Notes: generated from the letters alone by a model not told the origin. A stretch of DNA of 64,000 bases from CAXSBR01 sp964236495 (GCA_964236495.1 CAXSBR010000009.1:57054-121053); one strand, 5' to 3'. Positions 27,620 through 39,428 are shown, counted from the first letter of the stretch. Numbers and translations are program-made.

Positions 27620-27639
27620 ACGGTGACCGGGGTCACCGT
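27620..27639. promoter_or_regulatory. Perfect palindrome upstream of dnaK
   Basis: ACGGTGACC-GG-GGTCACCGT: 9-bp arms with a 2-bp centre, 45 bp after the ppdK stop and 11 bp before the HAIR element. It could be an operator or a very short hairpin terminator of ppdK. Confidence 0.5.
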
Positions 27640-27650
27640 GGGCGCGGGAA

Positions 27651-27671
27651 CTTGAGCGGAATGGACTCAGT
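27651..27671. promoter_or_regulatory. HAIR element (HspR operator) of the dnaK operon
   Basis: CTTGAGC-GGAATGG-ACTCAGT matches the actinobacterial HAIR consensus CTTGAGT-N7-ACTCAAG closely. TTGAGC can double as a -35 hexamer. The HspR gene is the last gene of this operon. Confidence 0.85.
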
Positions 27672-27682
27672 TCTACTGACAG

Positions 27683-27706
27683 ATGCTCCAGCAAGGAGCA
27701 TGCTGG
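27683..27706 (+). promoter_or_regulatory. Alternative hairpins in the dnaK leader
   Basis: ATGCTCC (27683-27689) pairs with GGAGCAT (27695-27701). CCAGCA (27688-27693) can instead pair with TGCTGG (27701-27706). The two stems share bases, so only one can form at a time. Confidence 0.4.
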
Positions 27707-27744
27707 TAGGAGAGGCAAGCTAGTAACGTCAAGCCACCTCGGCG

Positions 27745-27954
27745 TCGAGGTGGAGAGGAGCTGTAACCATGGCACGAGCGGTCGGAATCGACCTCGGAAN
27801 NNNNNNNNNNNNNNNNNNNNNNNNNNNNNNNNNNNNNNNNNNNNNNNNNNNNNNNNNNNNNNNNNNNNNNNNNNNNNNNNNNNNNNNNNNNNNNNNNNNT
27901 CGAGGTGGAGAGGAGCTGTAACCATGGCACGAGCGGTCGGAATCGACCTCGGAA
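27745..27954. other. 100-N gap flanked by identical 55-mers
   Basis: N run 27800-27899. The 55 bases just before it (27745-27799) and just after it (27900-27954) are identical and carry the dnaK ribosome site and first codons. This is the signature of two contig ends that overlap and were spaced by a scaffolder, so the real sequence probably has a single copy and no gap. Confidence 0.85.
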
Positions 27955-29780
27955 CCACAAACTCTGTCGTCGCCGTCCTCACCGGTGGCGAGCCTGAGGT
28001 CATCGCCAACAGTGAGGGTGCGCGCACCACTCCGTCGGTAGTCGCCTTCGCCAAGAACGGTGAGGTGCTCGTCGGCGAGGTCGCCAAGCGCCAGGCCGTC
28101 ACCAACGTCGATCGCACGATCCGTTCGGTGAAGCGCCACATGGGCGAGAACTGGTCTGTCGACATCGATGGCAAGCCCTACACCCCCCAGGAGATCAGCG
28201 CGCGCGTGCTGCAGAAGCTCAAGCGCGACGCCGAGTCCTACCTCGGTGAGCCGATCTCCGACGCCGTCATCACGGTGCCGGCATACTTCAACGACGCCCA
28301 ACGCCAGGCCACGCAGGAGGCCGGCCAGATTGCCGGACTCAACGTGCTGCGGATCATCAACGAGCCCACCGCTGCCGCGCTCGCGTACGGGTTGGACAAG
28401 GGCGACAAAGAGCAGACGATCCTGGTGTTCGACCTCGGCGGCGGCACGTTCGACGTGTCGCTGCTCGAGATCGGTGACGGAGTCATCGAGGTCAAGGCCA
28501 CCAGCGGTGACAACCACCTCGGTGGCGACGACTGGGACCAGCGCGTCGTCGACTGGCTGGTCAACAAGTTCAAGTCCGCGCACGGCATTGACCTCACCAA
28601 GGACAAGATGGCCATGCAGCGCCTGCGCGAGGGTGCAGAGAAGGCGAAGATCGAGCTGAGCTCGGGCCAGCAGACGTCGATCAACCTGCCCTACATCACC
28701 GTCGATTCGGACAAGAACCCGCTGTTCCTGGACGAGACGCTGACCCGCTCGGAGTTCCAGAAGATCACTGCGGATCTGCTCGAGCGCACCAAGACCCCGT
28801 TCCGCAACGTCATCAAGGACGGCGGCGTCACCGTCGACAAGATCGACCACGTCGTTCTCGTCGGTGGCTCGACCCGGATGCCGGCAGTGGCCGACACCGT
28901 GCGGGAGCTCACCGGCGGTCGCGAGCCGAACAAGGGCGTCAACCCTGACGAGGTCGTCGCCGTCGGCGCGGCACTCCAGGCCGGCGTTCTCAAGGGCGAG
29001 GTCAAGGACGTCCTGCTGCTCGACGTCACCCCATTGAGCCTGGGCATCGAGACCAAGGGCGGCATCATGACCCGTCTGATCGAGCGCAACACCACTATCC
29101 CGACGAAGCGCTCGGAGATCTTCACCACGGCTGACGACAACCAGCCCTCGGTGCAGATCCAGGTCTATCAGGGCGAGCGCGAGATCGCGTCCTACAACAA
29201 AAAGCTGGGCATGTTCGAGCTGACCGGCATCGCACCGGCCCCGCGAGGCGTACCGCAGGTCGAGGTCACCTTCGACATCGATGCAAACGGCATCGTGCAC
29301 GTTTCGGCCAAGGACCTGGCCACCCAGAAGGAACAGGGCATGACGATCACCGGCGGCTCAGGCCTGAGCAAGGACGAGATCGACCGGATGATGGCCGAGG
29401 CCGAATCCCACGCCGAGGAGGACCGCAAGCGCAAGGAAGAGGCAGAGGTCCGCAACACCGCCGAGTCGCTGCAGTACCAGACGCAGAAGTTCCTGTCCGA
29501 GAGCGGCGACAAGCTGCCCGAGGACAAGCGCGACGAGGTACAGGGTGCTCTGGCGTCACTGCAGGCGGCGATGGGTGGAAGCGATCTGGAGGCCATCAAG
29601 TCCGCGCAGGAGAAGCTGTCTCAGGTCTCGCAGGAGGCCGGTTCGGCGATGTACGAGGCAGCCAACGCCGCACAGCAGGCCGGTCCGGCCGACGAGTCGG
29701 CTCCGGGTGCTGAGTCCGGGCCGGGCGCCGACGACAACGTCGTGGACGCCGAGGTCGTCGACGAGGGCGAGACGAAATGA
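27924..29780 (+). CDS. dnaK: Molecular chaperone DnaK (Hsp70)
   Basis: 618 residues. Phosphate-1 motif AVGIDLGTTNSVVAVL, AYFNDAQRQATQEAGQIAGL, INEPTAAALAYGLDKG, ILVFDLGGGTFDVSLLEIG and VVLVGGSTRMPAVADTV define the ATPase; LLLDVTPLSLGIETKGG starts the peptide-binding domain, and the tail ends in acidic VVDAEVVDEGE. AGGAG lies 9 nt before the ATG. The same start also exists at 27769 before an N gap that looks like an assembly artefact. First gene of dnaK-grpE-dnaJ-hspR, repressed by HspR through the HAIR element. Confidence 0.97.
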   Translation: MARAVGIDLGTTNSVVAVLTGGEPEVIANSEGARTTPSVVAFAKNGEVLVGEVAKRQAVTNVDRTIRSVKRHMGENWSVDIDGKPYTPQEISARVLQKLKRDAESYLGEPISDAVITVPAYFNDAQRQATQEAGQIAGLNVLRIINEPTAAALAYGLDKGDKEQTILVFDLGGGTFDVSLLEIGDGVIEVKATSGDNHLGGDDWDQRVVDWLVNKFKSAHGIDLTKDKMAMQRLREGAEKAKIELSSGQQTSINLPYITVDSDKNPLFLDETLTRSEFQKITADLLERTKTPFRNVIKDGGVTVDKIDHVVLVGGSTRMPAVADTVRELTGGREPNKGVNPDEVVAVGAALQAGVLKGEVKDVLLLDVTPLSLGIETKGGIMTRLIERNTTIPTKRSEIFTTADDNQPSVQIQVYQGEREIASYNKKLGMFELTGIAPAPRGVPQVEVTFDIDANGIVHVSAKDLATQKEQGMTITGGSGLSKDEIDRMMAEAESHAEEDRKRKEEAEVRNTAESLQYQTQKFLSESGDKLPEDKRDEVQGALASLQAAMGGSDLEAIKSAQEKLSQVSQEAGSAMYEAANAAQQAGPADESAPGAESGPGADDNVVDAEVVDEGETK

Positions 29781-30508
29781 GCCCAGATCGGGACCGGCGC
29801 GGCTTCGAGGAGGAGCCGCCGCCGGTCGTGATCCGCGACAAGCGCAAGTTCGACGCGCAGGGCAATCCGCGCCAACCCGACGCCGAACCGGCCTCGGGCG
29901 GTGCGGCTCCCGCCCCGAGCATTCCAGCAACCGGTCCGTCGACGCCCTCTTCTCCAGCGTCGGCAGAGCAGGCAGCACAGCAATCGGCAGGAAGTGCGAT
30001 GAGCCAGAGCGACGTCGATGTCCAGGTCCAGCTGCTGGACCTGCAAACCCAGCTCGACGAGCGGACTGCGGACCTACAGCGGCTGACGGCCGAGTACGCC
30101 AACTATCGCAAGCGGGTGGACCGCGACCGCGTCAGCGTGGGCGAACTTGCCACCGGTCGGGTTGTCGAGGCGTTCCTGCCGGTGCTCGACGACATCGAGC
30201 GCGCGGGTGCACACGGCGATTTGACCGGCGCGTTCAAGGCGGTGGCCGACAAGGTGATCGAGGCCCTCAGCAAGTTGGGCCTCGAACCGTTCGGCGAGCC
30301 CGGCGACGGGTTTGATCCCGTGCTGCACGAGGCCGTGCAGCATGAGGAGTCCGACGACGTCACCAGCCCGACGGCAACGACGGTGATGCGGCGCGGTTAT
30401 CGGCTGGGTGAGCGGTTGTTGCGTCCCGCCATGGTCGCCGTGACGGCCCCCGCTACGGCTCCTGCAACTCCGCTTGCCGCGACCGACGAGAACGTAACCG
30501 AGAACTGA
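29777..30508 (+). CDS. grpE: Nucleotide exchange factor GrpE
   Basis: 243 residues, with a long acidic/low-complexity N-terminus (about 75 residues), a coiled coil (LLDLQTQLDERTADLQRLTA then EYANYRKRVDRDR) and a C-terminal beta domain (FDPVLHEAVQHEESDD, VMRRGYRLGERLLRPAMVAV). It releases ADP from DnaK. The start is in an ATGA overlap with dnaK, so the two are translationally coupled. Confidence 0.95.
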   Translation: MSPDRDRRGFEEEPPPVVIRDKRKFDAQGNPRQPDAEPASGGAAPAPSIPATGPSTPSSPASAEQAAQQSAGSAMSQSDVDVQVQLLDLQTQLDERTADLQRLTAEYANYRKRVDRDRVSVGELATGRVVEAFLPVLDDIERAGAHGDLTGAFKAVADKVIEALSKLGLEPFGEPGDGFDPVLHEAVQHEESDDVTSPTATTVMRRGYRLGERLLRPAMVAVTAPATAPATPLAATDENVTEN

Positions 30509-30530
30509 CCGAAGGGAGGGCGGCGCCGCA

Positions 30531-31736
30531 GTGAGCACCAAGGACTGGATCGAAAAAGATTTCTACAAGGAACTGGGCGTCGCCAAGGGCGCTTCGGCGG
30601 CCGACATCAAAAAGAGCTACCGCAAGCTGGCGCAGAAGTTCCACCCGGACAAGAACCCGGGCAATGCGCAGGCCGAACAACGCTTCAAGGACGTGTCCGA
30701 GGCTTACGACGTCCTGAGCGACGACGCCAAGCGCAAGGAGTACGACGAGGCGCGCGCCCTGTTCGCAGGCGGCGCCTACCGCGGTGGGTTCGGCGGCGGG
30801 TATCCGCCGCCGAACTCCGGTGGTGCCCCTCGTGCGGGCGGCACGACTTTTGACATGTCCGATCTCTTCGCCCAGGCCGGACAGGGCAGCCAGACCAACT
30901 TCGATGACCTACTGGGCGGGCTGTTCAGCCAGACCGGCGCCGCCCGGCGCACCACCCGCTCACCGCAGGGTCCCGCACGCGGGCGCGACGCCGAGGCCGA
31001 GCTGACGCTGTCCTTCGACGAGGCCATCAGCGGCGCGCAGGTATCAGTACAGCTGTCCGGGCCGGCCACCTGCCAGACCTGTCACGGTTCGGGCGCGAAA
31101 CCCGGCACCGCACCGCACCAATGCCCGGCCTGTTCGGGTACCGGCTTCATCAGCTCCAACCAGGGCGCGTTCGGCTTCAGCGAACCGTGCCGGCAGTGCC
31201 AGGGCAGCGGACAGGTCATCGACGACCCGTGTCCCACCTGCGCCGGCACCGGTGCCACTACCCAGACGCGCACGATCACCGTTCGGGTGCCGGCGGGCGT
31301 CAAGGACGGCGCAAAGCTCCGCATCGCCGGCAAAGGCGCACCGGGTGCTCGCGGCGGACCGGCCGGCGACCTGAACGTCGTCGTCCACGTCAAGGCCGAC
31401 AAGTTGTTCGGCCGTAGCGGTGACGACCTCACCATCACCGTGCCGATCAGCTTCGTCGAAGCTGCCCTCGGTACGGACCTCCGGGTTCCGACCCCGGACG
31501 GCTCGGTGTTGCTCAAAGTCGCACCGGGCACGCCCAGCGGACGCACCATGCGGGTGCGCGGACGCGGTGCAGCCAAACGCGGCGGCAGCGTCGGCGATCT
31601 GCTCGTCACTATCGCCGTCGCCGTTCCGGCCCGGTTGTCCGCCGAGGCCAAGGCCGCGTTGGACGTCTTCGCCGCAGCACAGCTCGACGACCCACGCCCT
31701 GACATCACCGCCGCCTTGGCTGCAAAGGTGAGCTGA
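30531..31736 (+). CDS. dnaJ: Co-chaperone DnaJ (DnaJ1 type)
   Basis: 401 residues. J domain with KKSYRKLAQKFHPDKNPGNA (HPD intact), a Gly/Phe-rich linker (GGFGGGYPPP), then four zinc repeats CQTCHGSG, CPACSGTG, CRQCQGSG and CPTCAGTG, and the C-terminal substrate domains. Stimulates DnaK ATPase. GTG start with GAAGGGAGGG upstream, 22 bp after grpE. The long DWIEKDFYKELGV start is typical of the actinobacterial DnaJ encoded with grpE. Confidence 0.95.
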   Translation: MSTKDWIEKDFYKELGVAKGASAADIKKSYRKLAQKFHPDKNPGNAQAEQRFKDVSEAYDVLSDDAKRKEYDEARALFAGGAYRGGFGGGYPPPNSGGAPRAGGTTFDMSDLFAQAGQGSQTNFDDLLGGLFSQTGAARRTTRSPQGPARGRDAEAELTLSFDEAISGAQVSVQLSGPATCQTCHGSGAKPGTAPHQCPACSGTGFISSNQGAFGFSEPCRQCQGSGQVIDDPCPTCAGTGATTQTRTITVRVPAGVKDGAKLRIAGKGAPGARGGPAGDLNVVVHVKADKLFGRSGDDLTITVPISFVEAALGTDLRVPTPDGSVLLKVAPGTPSGRTMRVRGRGAAKRGGSVGDLLVTIAVAVPARLSAEAKAALDVFAAAQLDDPRPDITAALAAKVS

Positions 31737-31738
31737 CG

Positions 31739-32125
31739 ATGGTCGATTACGCATTTCCTGCCGACGACGCACCCGTGTTCGTGATTTCGGTGGCGGCTCA
31801 GCTGGCCGGGATGCACGCGCAGACGTTGCGCCAGTACGACCGGCTCGGCTTGGTGACGCCAGGACGCACGGGCGGCGGCGCGCGCCGCTATTCGGCTCGC
31901 GACGTCGCTCTGCTTCGCGAAGTCCAGCGCCTGTCCCAGGACGAGGGCGTCAACCTGGCCGGCATCAAACGGATCATCGAGCTCGAGTCGCAGGTGGACG
32001 CGTTGCAACACCGCGTTGCCGAACTCGCCGACGAGGTCCGTCGCTGCTATGCCGACCTGGCGGCGATGCCCGCGCGGCCGTCGACGGCGTTGATGGTGTG
32101 GCGCCCGAATCGCGCGCGGGTATGA
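31739..32125 (+). CDS. hspR: HspR heat-shock repressor (MerR family)
   Basis: 128 residues, 2 bp after dnaJ. Winged helix with VISVAAQLAGMHAQTLRQYD, RLGLVTPGRTGGGARRYSAR and LLREVQRLSQDEGVNLAGIK, then a coiled coil (ELESQVDALQHRVAELADEV). HspR binds HAIR sites with DnaK as co-repressor. Two HAIR sites are present in this window, at dnaK and at clpB. Confidence 0.95.
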   Translation: MVDYAFPADDAPVFVISVAAQLAGMHAQTLRQYDRLGLVTPGRTGGGARRYSARDVALLREVQRLSQDEGVNLAGIKRIIELESQVDALQHRVAELADEVRRCYADLAAMPARPSTALMVWRPNRARV

Positions 32126-32156
32126 CACCGCGAAGTACCGCGACGACGCCCGTCAG

Positions 32157-33269
32157 CTATGCCACGGCAACGATGGGCGCTTGACAGACCTGTGCTGCCA
32201 GCTCGTCGGCCACCGCGTCCAAAGACTGCGTGGACGCGAATGCCGAGCGCTGTGCCGGAGCGCCCACCTCACCGCGTAGGAACGACTCGACCAATACGCT
32301 GACCAGGTTCGTGTCGCCCGTGTCAGCCAGCGATTCGGCCACGAGGTTAAGCAGAGCGCGCACCACCTCGGTGGCCGGTGCGAGGGTCGTGCACCGGGTG
32401 CGCGGATCGAGCAGGTCGGCGGTCAATCCGTAGCGTGCGGCGTGCCAGCTTGCCGCACTCATCAGCACGTCCGATACCGCCGCCACCCGGTTGCCGCGCG
32501 ACCAGTCGGCAACCGCCCACGACACCAACGCCCGGCACAGCGCGGCCGACAGCACCGACGTGCCGATGCCGGCGCCGACATCGCCCACTCGGATCTCCAC
32601 GGTCGGAAACCGCGCCGAGAGCCGGGCGTCGTAGTAAAACATTCCGGCGTCGAAGGCGACGCCGGTGTCGATGAGCCCGCGGATCGCGGCGTCGTAGCCC
32701 GAGGTGGTGTGCCACAGCGGTGCTGGGCCGGAGTTGGGCAGCTGACTGAGAATTATGCTGCGCCAGCTCGCGTGCCCGCTGTCGACGCCGTGCGCGAACG
32801 GCGAGTTGGCGCTGATGGCGCGCAATACCGGCAGCCAGGCACGGATGCGGTCGAGAACGGCTATTCCCTCCACCCGGTTGGCTATGCCGACATGCACGTG
32901 CACACCGCAGGTGAGTTGGTCGCGCGCGAGCAGCCCGAACGTATGCCCGATCCGGTCGTAGCGTTCGCCGGGGTAGGGCGTCGGCCGCTCGTCGAGCAGG
33001 TGTGTGCCGACCCCCACCAGTCGCGCGCCGTGGCGCAGGGCGGCGGCCGTGGCGACCCTGCGACGGGCCAGCAGATCCGCGGAGAGCTCCGCCAGGTCGG
33101 TGTGCACCGCGGACACGAGCTCGATCTGGTCGGCCTTCAGCTCGTTGACGACGCCAGGGATGGCCTCGGTACAGATCAGCTGCGCGACGCCGACGATCCG
33201 CGCGCTGTCCGGTGCCAGCAGCAGCAGTTCCTCTTCGACGCCCACCGTGCGCGGCCCCGCCACAGCCAT
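32157..33269 (-). CDS. Glutamate-cysteine ligase-like carboxylate-amine ligase (YbdK family)
   Basis: 370 residues of the GCS2 fold. VGVEEELLLLAPDS, the His-rich CGVHVHVGIANR, SANSPF and the later PTVEIRVGDVG mark the family. These enzymes form gamma-glutamyl or similar amide bonds with ATP; the actual substrate is not shown by sequence. GAGGGGTC precedes the ATG at 33269. Convergent with hspR (31 bp apart). Confidence 0.85.
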   Translation of the reverse strand: MAVAGPRTVGVEEELLLLAPDSARIVGVAQLICTEAIPGVVNELKADQIELVSAVHTDLAELSADLLARRRVATAAALRHGARLVGVGTHLLDERPTPYPGERYDRIGHTFGLLARDQLTCGVHVHVGIANRVEGIAVLDRIRAWLPVLRAISANSPFAHGVDSGHASWRSIILSQLPNSGPAPLWHTTSGYDAAIRGLIDTGVAFDAGMFYYDARLSARFPTVEIRVGDVGAGIGTSVLSAALCRALVSWAVADWSRGNRVAAVSDVLMSAASWHAARYGLTADLLDPRTRCTTLAPATEVVRALLNLVAESLADTGDTNLVSVLVESFLRGEVGAPAQRSAFASTQSLDAVADELAAQVCQAPIVAVA

Positions 33270-33363
33270 GAACCGACCCCTCGACCGCTGGTTGCGCAGT
33301 GCCGTTCACCAGCGTAAATCATGGCCGTCGGCGAGAGGTCGAGCCTGCGCTGTAGGGCGGCGA

Positions 33364-35472
33364 TCATCCGGCTACGAAGCGGCCCGTCAACGCGTCGGAG
33401 CGCGCGCCTGAATTGACCGCGCGCAGTGTCCACGACGCCGGATAGGTGCTGGGGAAGCCGACGGCCGGGATGTAGGGGTCGGTCGTCACCGGGTAGGCCT
33501 TGGCTCCTACGGTCAGCAGCCATCCCGTCGCTCCGGCCGGTAATGCCGGAAACGTGAACACCGCGCCGGTGCTCACCGGCGTGATCGTGGGCAGCGCCGG
33601 CGTTGCCACCGTCGTGAACGATGACGACGAGGCGGCACCGATCGCACCCCAGCCGCTTGAAGCGGCAGGTCCGCCGGTTCCGGATACCGGCGCGAAGCTC
33701 CAGCTGTGCAGGTCACCGGGTGTCAAGTTGGCCACGCTGAAGTTCGTCACCGACGTCGGCACCGTCATCGTCTGCCCGTCGACGGTCAGCAGCCACGCCT
33801 GCGTACCTGCCGGCACGATGCGCGGCAGCTGGAACAGCGCGGTGCTGCCGGTGATGACGACGTAGGGCGTCGACGGCCCTTTCAGGGGTGAGGCGGTAAG
33901 GCTGACCGGTGGCGAGGCAAGGGTGACAGCGGGCGTGATGTCAGCGGCACGCAGCGTGATCTGATACTGCTGACCGGCGGTCAGGCCGGTCAACGGGTAG
34001 GTAGCGGTGCCAACCGGAACGGGCACGTAATTGACGTTGTCGCGCGTGATCAACCAGTGCGTAGCGCCGAAAGGCACCGGTGGAAAGGTCATCGTCAGCC
34101 CGGTGTTGCTCGCAACGATCGCAGGCGCGGCAGGAGTCGCGGGAGTGGCCATGACGCTGCCGGCTGCAGCTGACCATGAGTTCACCGCTGCCACCGAGTT
34201 GACCGCGCGGCTGCGATAGCGCAGGTACTTGGTCCAGTCCGCGGCTACCGGGGTGTAGGTGGTGTCGGCGGCGGCAGGAATCGCCACGCAGTCGGTAGTG
34301 GAGGCGGCATCAGGGCAGCGGTACCAGTGGCCGCTCACCGTGGCAGTGCCACCTGCGGACTTGAGTGAGCGGAACGCTCCCGGTGTGGCGGTCAGTGATC
34401 CGTCCACCGCCGCGGAGCCGGTGACTACCGGCAGCGCCTGCGACAGCGGCGGAAGCAGGCGGATGCCCGTTGCACCGGGCTGGGTGAACCATGGGTTGGC
34501 AAGCTGAGCCGCCATTGCGTTCAGCGCTGCGGAGTCGTCGTCGACGCGCCAGTCGTAACGGCCGGGCTCGTCGAACCACGAGATGCCGACGAGCCGGGGC
34601 GTGCGCAGCAGCCCGCTGAACAGATCGGTGATCTGCGCGGCCCGGTTGGGGCCGGGCGTCACCCCGGTTTCGGCGATGAAGATCGGCTTGTCGCCGGCGA
34701 TCCGGTCCAGCTCGGCTTGGGCAGCGGGCCACACCGCGCCCACGGTGTCTGTGGGGTGGTCCAGGTACAGATCGGGCGCCACCCAGTCGACGTAGTTCGA
34801 GCCCGGATACAGCGTGTCCAGCGCAGTCGGGGTCGCGACGACCGCGGGTGACCACGCCCAGATGATGTTGGTTGCACCCGCGGCGGCAAGAACGGCGTGC
34901 ACGTGCTGATACGCCGCGACGTACTGGGCGTCGGTGTTGCCGTTGACGCCTCGTCCCCACGGGAACCAGTTGCCGTTCATCTCGTGCGCGAAGCGCACCA
35001 CCACCTTGCCCGGCACCGTCGCCAACGCCCGTCCTTGACGGGTCAGATAGGTGTCGAACGTGCCGTTCGCGATCGAGGCCAGCGGATAGGGGTTCAGTCC
35101 GAGGTTGCCTTTCACGTCCGGTGACCACGTCACCATCGGCAACCGCTTGTTCGCCGCGAGGGTCGCCATTCCGGCGACGTCGAGCTGATCGCCGAACGCG
35201 GCGAAGTAGTTGCCCACTGTGGGCTGCCTACCCACGGCGGTGCCGAGCGCTTTCAGACCGACAAGGTTGCGGGGCATGCCGGGAACCGAGGCACCGAAAT
35301 AGATCGCGGACGGACACGTCACCGTAGACGGCGTGCAGGCAGCGTCTGCATGCGCGGACGTAGTGACGCCCAGTACCGGGATAACCACCCCGACCAGCGC
35401 GGCTGCTGCAGCACTGGCGCGAAGGCGCGGTCTGCGGGGGCGAGGGGGGGCTGTGCTGGACTGCCCGAACAT
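33364..35472 (-). CDS. Secreted GH26-like glycoside hydrolase with C-terminal beta domains
   Basis: 702 residues. Signal peptide (basic start, then AAAAALVGVVIPVLGVTTSA). Catalytic domain about residues 55-325: VVRFAHEMNGNWFPWGRG carries the general acid Glu164, WAWSPAVVATP and VDWVAPDLYLDHP follow, and FIAETGVTPGP carries the nucleophile Glu268, as in GH26 beta-mannanase-like enzymes. Residues after 345 form about three immunoglobulin- or fibronectin-like modules. The substrate is likely a mannan or another beta-1,4/1,3 polysaccharide. CAGGAGCATCC precedes the ATG at 35472. No sugar-uptake genes lie next to it. Confidence 0.85.
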   Translation of the reverse strand: MFGQSSTAPPRPRRPRLRASAAAAALVGVVIPVLGVTTSAHADAACTPSTVTCPSAIYFGASVPGMPRNLVGLKALGTAVGRQPTVGNYFAAFGDQLDVAGMATLAANKRLPMVTWSPDVKGNLGLNPYPLASIANGTFDTYLTRQGRALATVPGKVVVRFAHEMNGNWFPWGRGVNGNTDAQYVAAYQHVHAVLAAAGATNIIWAWSPAVVATPTALDTLYPGSNYVDWVAPDLYLDHPTDTVGAVWPAAQAELDRIAGDKPIFIAETGVTPGPNRAAQITDLFSGLLRTPRLVGISWFDEPGRYDWRVDDDSAALNAMAAQLANPWFTQPGATGIRLLPPLSQALPVVTGSAAVDGSLTATPGAFRSLKSAGGTATVSGHWYRCPDAASTTDCVAIPAAADTTYTPVAADWTKYLRYRSRAVNSVAAVNSWSAAAGSVMATPATPAAPAIVASNTGLTMTFPPVPFGATHWLITRDNVNYVPVPVGTATYPLTGLTAGQQYQITLRAADITPAVTLASPPVSLTASPLKGPSTPYVVITGSTALFQLPRIVPAGTQAWLLTVDGQTMTVPTSVTNFSVANLTPGDLHSWSFAPVSGTGGPAASSGWGAIGAASSSSFTTVATPALPTITPVSTGAVFTFPALPAGATGWLLTVGAKAYPVTTDPYIPAVGFPSTYPASWTLRAVNSGARSDALTGRFVAG

Positions 35473-35723
35473 GGATGCTCCTGCGCCGTGCTAGCCACAA
35501 CGATGCACCGGCTCGTGGGATCGGCCTCGCACGTTCATTGCTGCACGTTCAACGACCCCGTGCGCAAAGCGTACCCCGGCACTGCTCGTTCCGTACAACT
35601 GACGCGAAAGCGGCGCGCCCACCAGGTGTGGGCGCGCCGGTTCGGCATCGTCACTGCTTAGTGGCTGGACCGTTCGCGGTCGTCCGCACGTCGCGACGGG
35701 TCTTCAACCCGGGGAGGGGATCG

Positions 35724-36623
35724 TCAGCGCGTCGCGCTTGGCATCCCTGGGCCCCATGGGCCCCAGCCGCCGGGGCCGTGCTTGCCGGCTCCGGCAACAA
35801 GCTTCGGGAGCACGGTGACGGTGTCTGCTTTCAGATGGGTGAGCGTGTCCTGCGCACCCTCGGCGACGATGCGACTGCCGACCTTCACCGCGGCCGCGGT
35901 CGACTTCGTCGTGCCGTCGTAATACTTGGTCGAGCTGCTGACGTTGATCGTGAGCAGCGCACCGGAGCGGCCGACAACGGTGTACTTGCCGGCGGCCACC
36001 GCTGTAACGCGCCCGCCCAGCGTGGGCAGAACCACGTCGACTCCGATGGCGGTGACCGTGCCGGTTCCGGGCACGGCGGTGGCAGTGGTCGGACGGGGCG
36101 CCGCGATGCGGACGACGTCGCCGACCTTGATCTGGGCGAAGGTGATGCTCTGGCGCTCCTTGGCGTACTTCGTTGCCGATGTCGTCTTGACCGTCTCGGT
36201 GCCGTTCTCCGTGCGCAGCGTCAACGTGCTGCCGCTGATCGCGGTGACCGTTCCCTGTCCGCCACCGCCGCGTCCGAAACCGCCGAAACCGCCGAACCCA
36301 CCAGGTCCGCCGAACCCGCCGTGTCTGCCGAACCCACCGCGTCCGCCGGGCCCAGCCGGTGCGCTGGGCGTTGTCGTGGGAGCAGCGGTCGAGGCGGCAG
36401 TCGTCGTGGTGGACGTGCTGGTCGAGGCGGCGCTGTTCGAGGCAGACGAGATACCGGTGACTGCGGCGAAACCGCCCCCTGCGGCCAGACCGGTGATCAG
36501 CACGAGGCCGGCCGGCCTGGTAACGGCGCGGTGCAGCAGTGCGCGGCGGGAGCTGCCACCGGTACCGGCCTGGACGAGGTGGTCGGGGTAGTCGTTGTCT
36601 GGGGTCATACCGTGTGGGCTCAT
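35724..36623 (-). CDS. DUF5666 domain protein, membrane-anchored
   Basis: 299 residues. A cytoplasmic N-terminus, one transmembrane helix (GLVLITGLAAGGGFAAVTGI), a Thr/Ser- and then Gly/Phe-rich linker (GGFGGPGGFGGFGGFGRGGG), and three OB-like DUF5666 repeats (GTVTAISGSTLTLRTENGTE, GRVTAVAAGKYTVVGRSGAL). Function unknown. The ATG at 36623 has TACCGT 7 nt upstream, a leaderless promoter; a second in-frame ATG is 15 nt further in. Divergent from clpB. Confidence 0.8.
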   Translation of the reverse strand: MSPHGMTPDNDYPDHLVQAGTGGSSRRALLHRAVTRPAGLVLITGLAAGGGFAAVTGISSASNSAASTSTSTTTTAASTAAPTTTPSAPAGPGGRGGFGRHGGFGGPGGFGGFGGFGRGGGGQGTVTAISGSTLTLRTENGTETVKTTSATKYAKERQSITFAQIKVGDVVRIAAPRPTTATAVPGTGTVTAIGVDVVLPTLGGRVTAVAAGKYTVVGRSGALLTINVSSSTKYYDGTTKSTAAAVKVGSRIVAEGAQDTLTHLKADTVTVLPKLVAGAGKHGPGGWGPWGPGMPSATR

Positions 36624-36630
36624 ACCTGAG

Positions 36631-36636
36631 ACGGTA
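36631..36636 (-). promoter_or_regulatory. -10 box of leaderless DUF5666 promoter
   Basis: TACCGT on the minus strand, 7 nt before the ATG at 36623. Confidence 0.45.
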
Positions 36637-36721
36637 GGAACAGTGCCTGGGAGGAGCCGCGGCGCAACCTAGCCATCGGATAAGCGTCGCCAGCCCCTTC
36701 TGATGAACGGCTCGTGCCCAC

Positions 36722-36742
36722 GTTGAGCGGAATACACTCAAC
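36722..36742. promoter_or_regulatory. HAIR element (HspR operator) of clpB
   Basis: GTTGAGC-GGAATAC-ACTCAAC, an almost perfect inverted repeat of the HAIR type with the same GGAAT spacer start as the dnaK site. It lies 62 bp before clpB and 99 bp from the divergent DUF5666 start. Confidence 0.85.
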
Positions 36743-36803
36743 TTCGCTCGGCTTTGCAACAGCAAAGTAGTGATCACTGATCTCGAAGTGGAGTGCACCC
36801 TTC

Positions 36804-39428
<2,625 letters not shown>

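Noticed and set aside
32157..33269. EgtA of ergothioneine synthesis
   Set aside because: No egtB, egtC, egtD or egtE genes are nearby, and the motifs fit the broader YbdK/GCS2 family.
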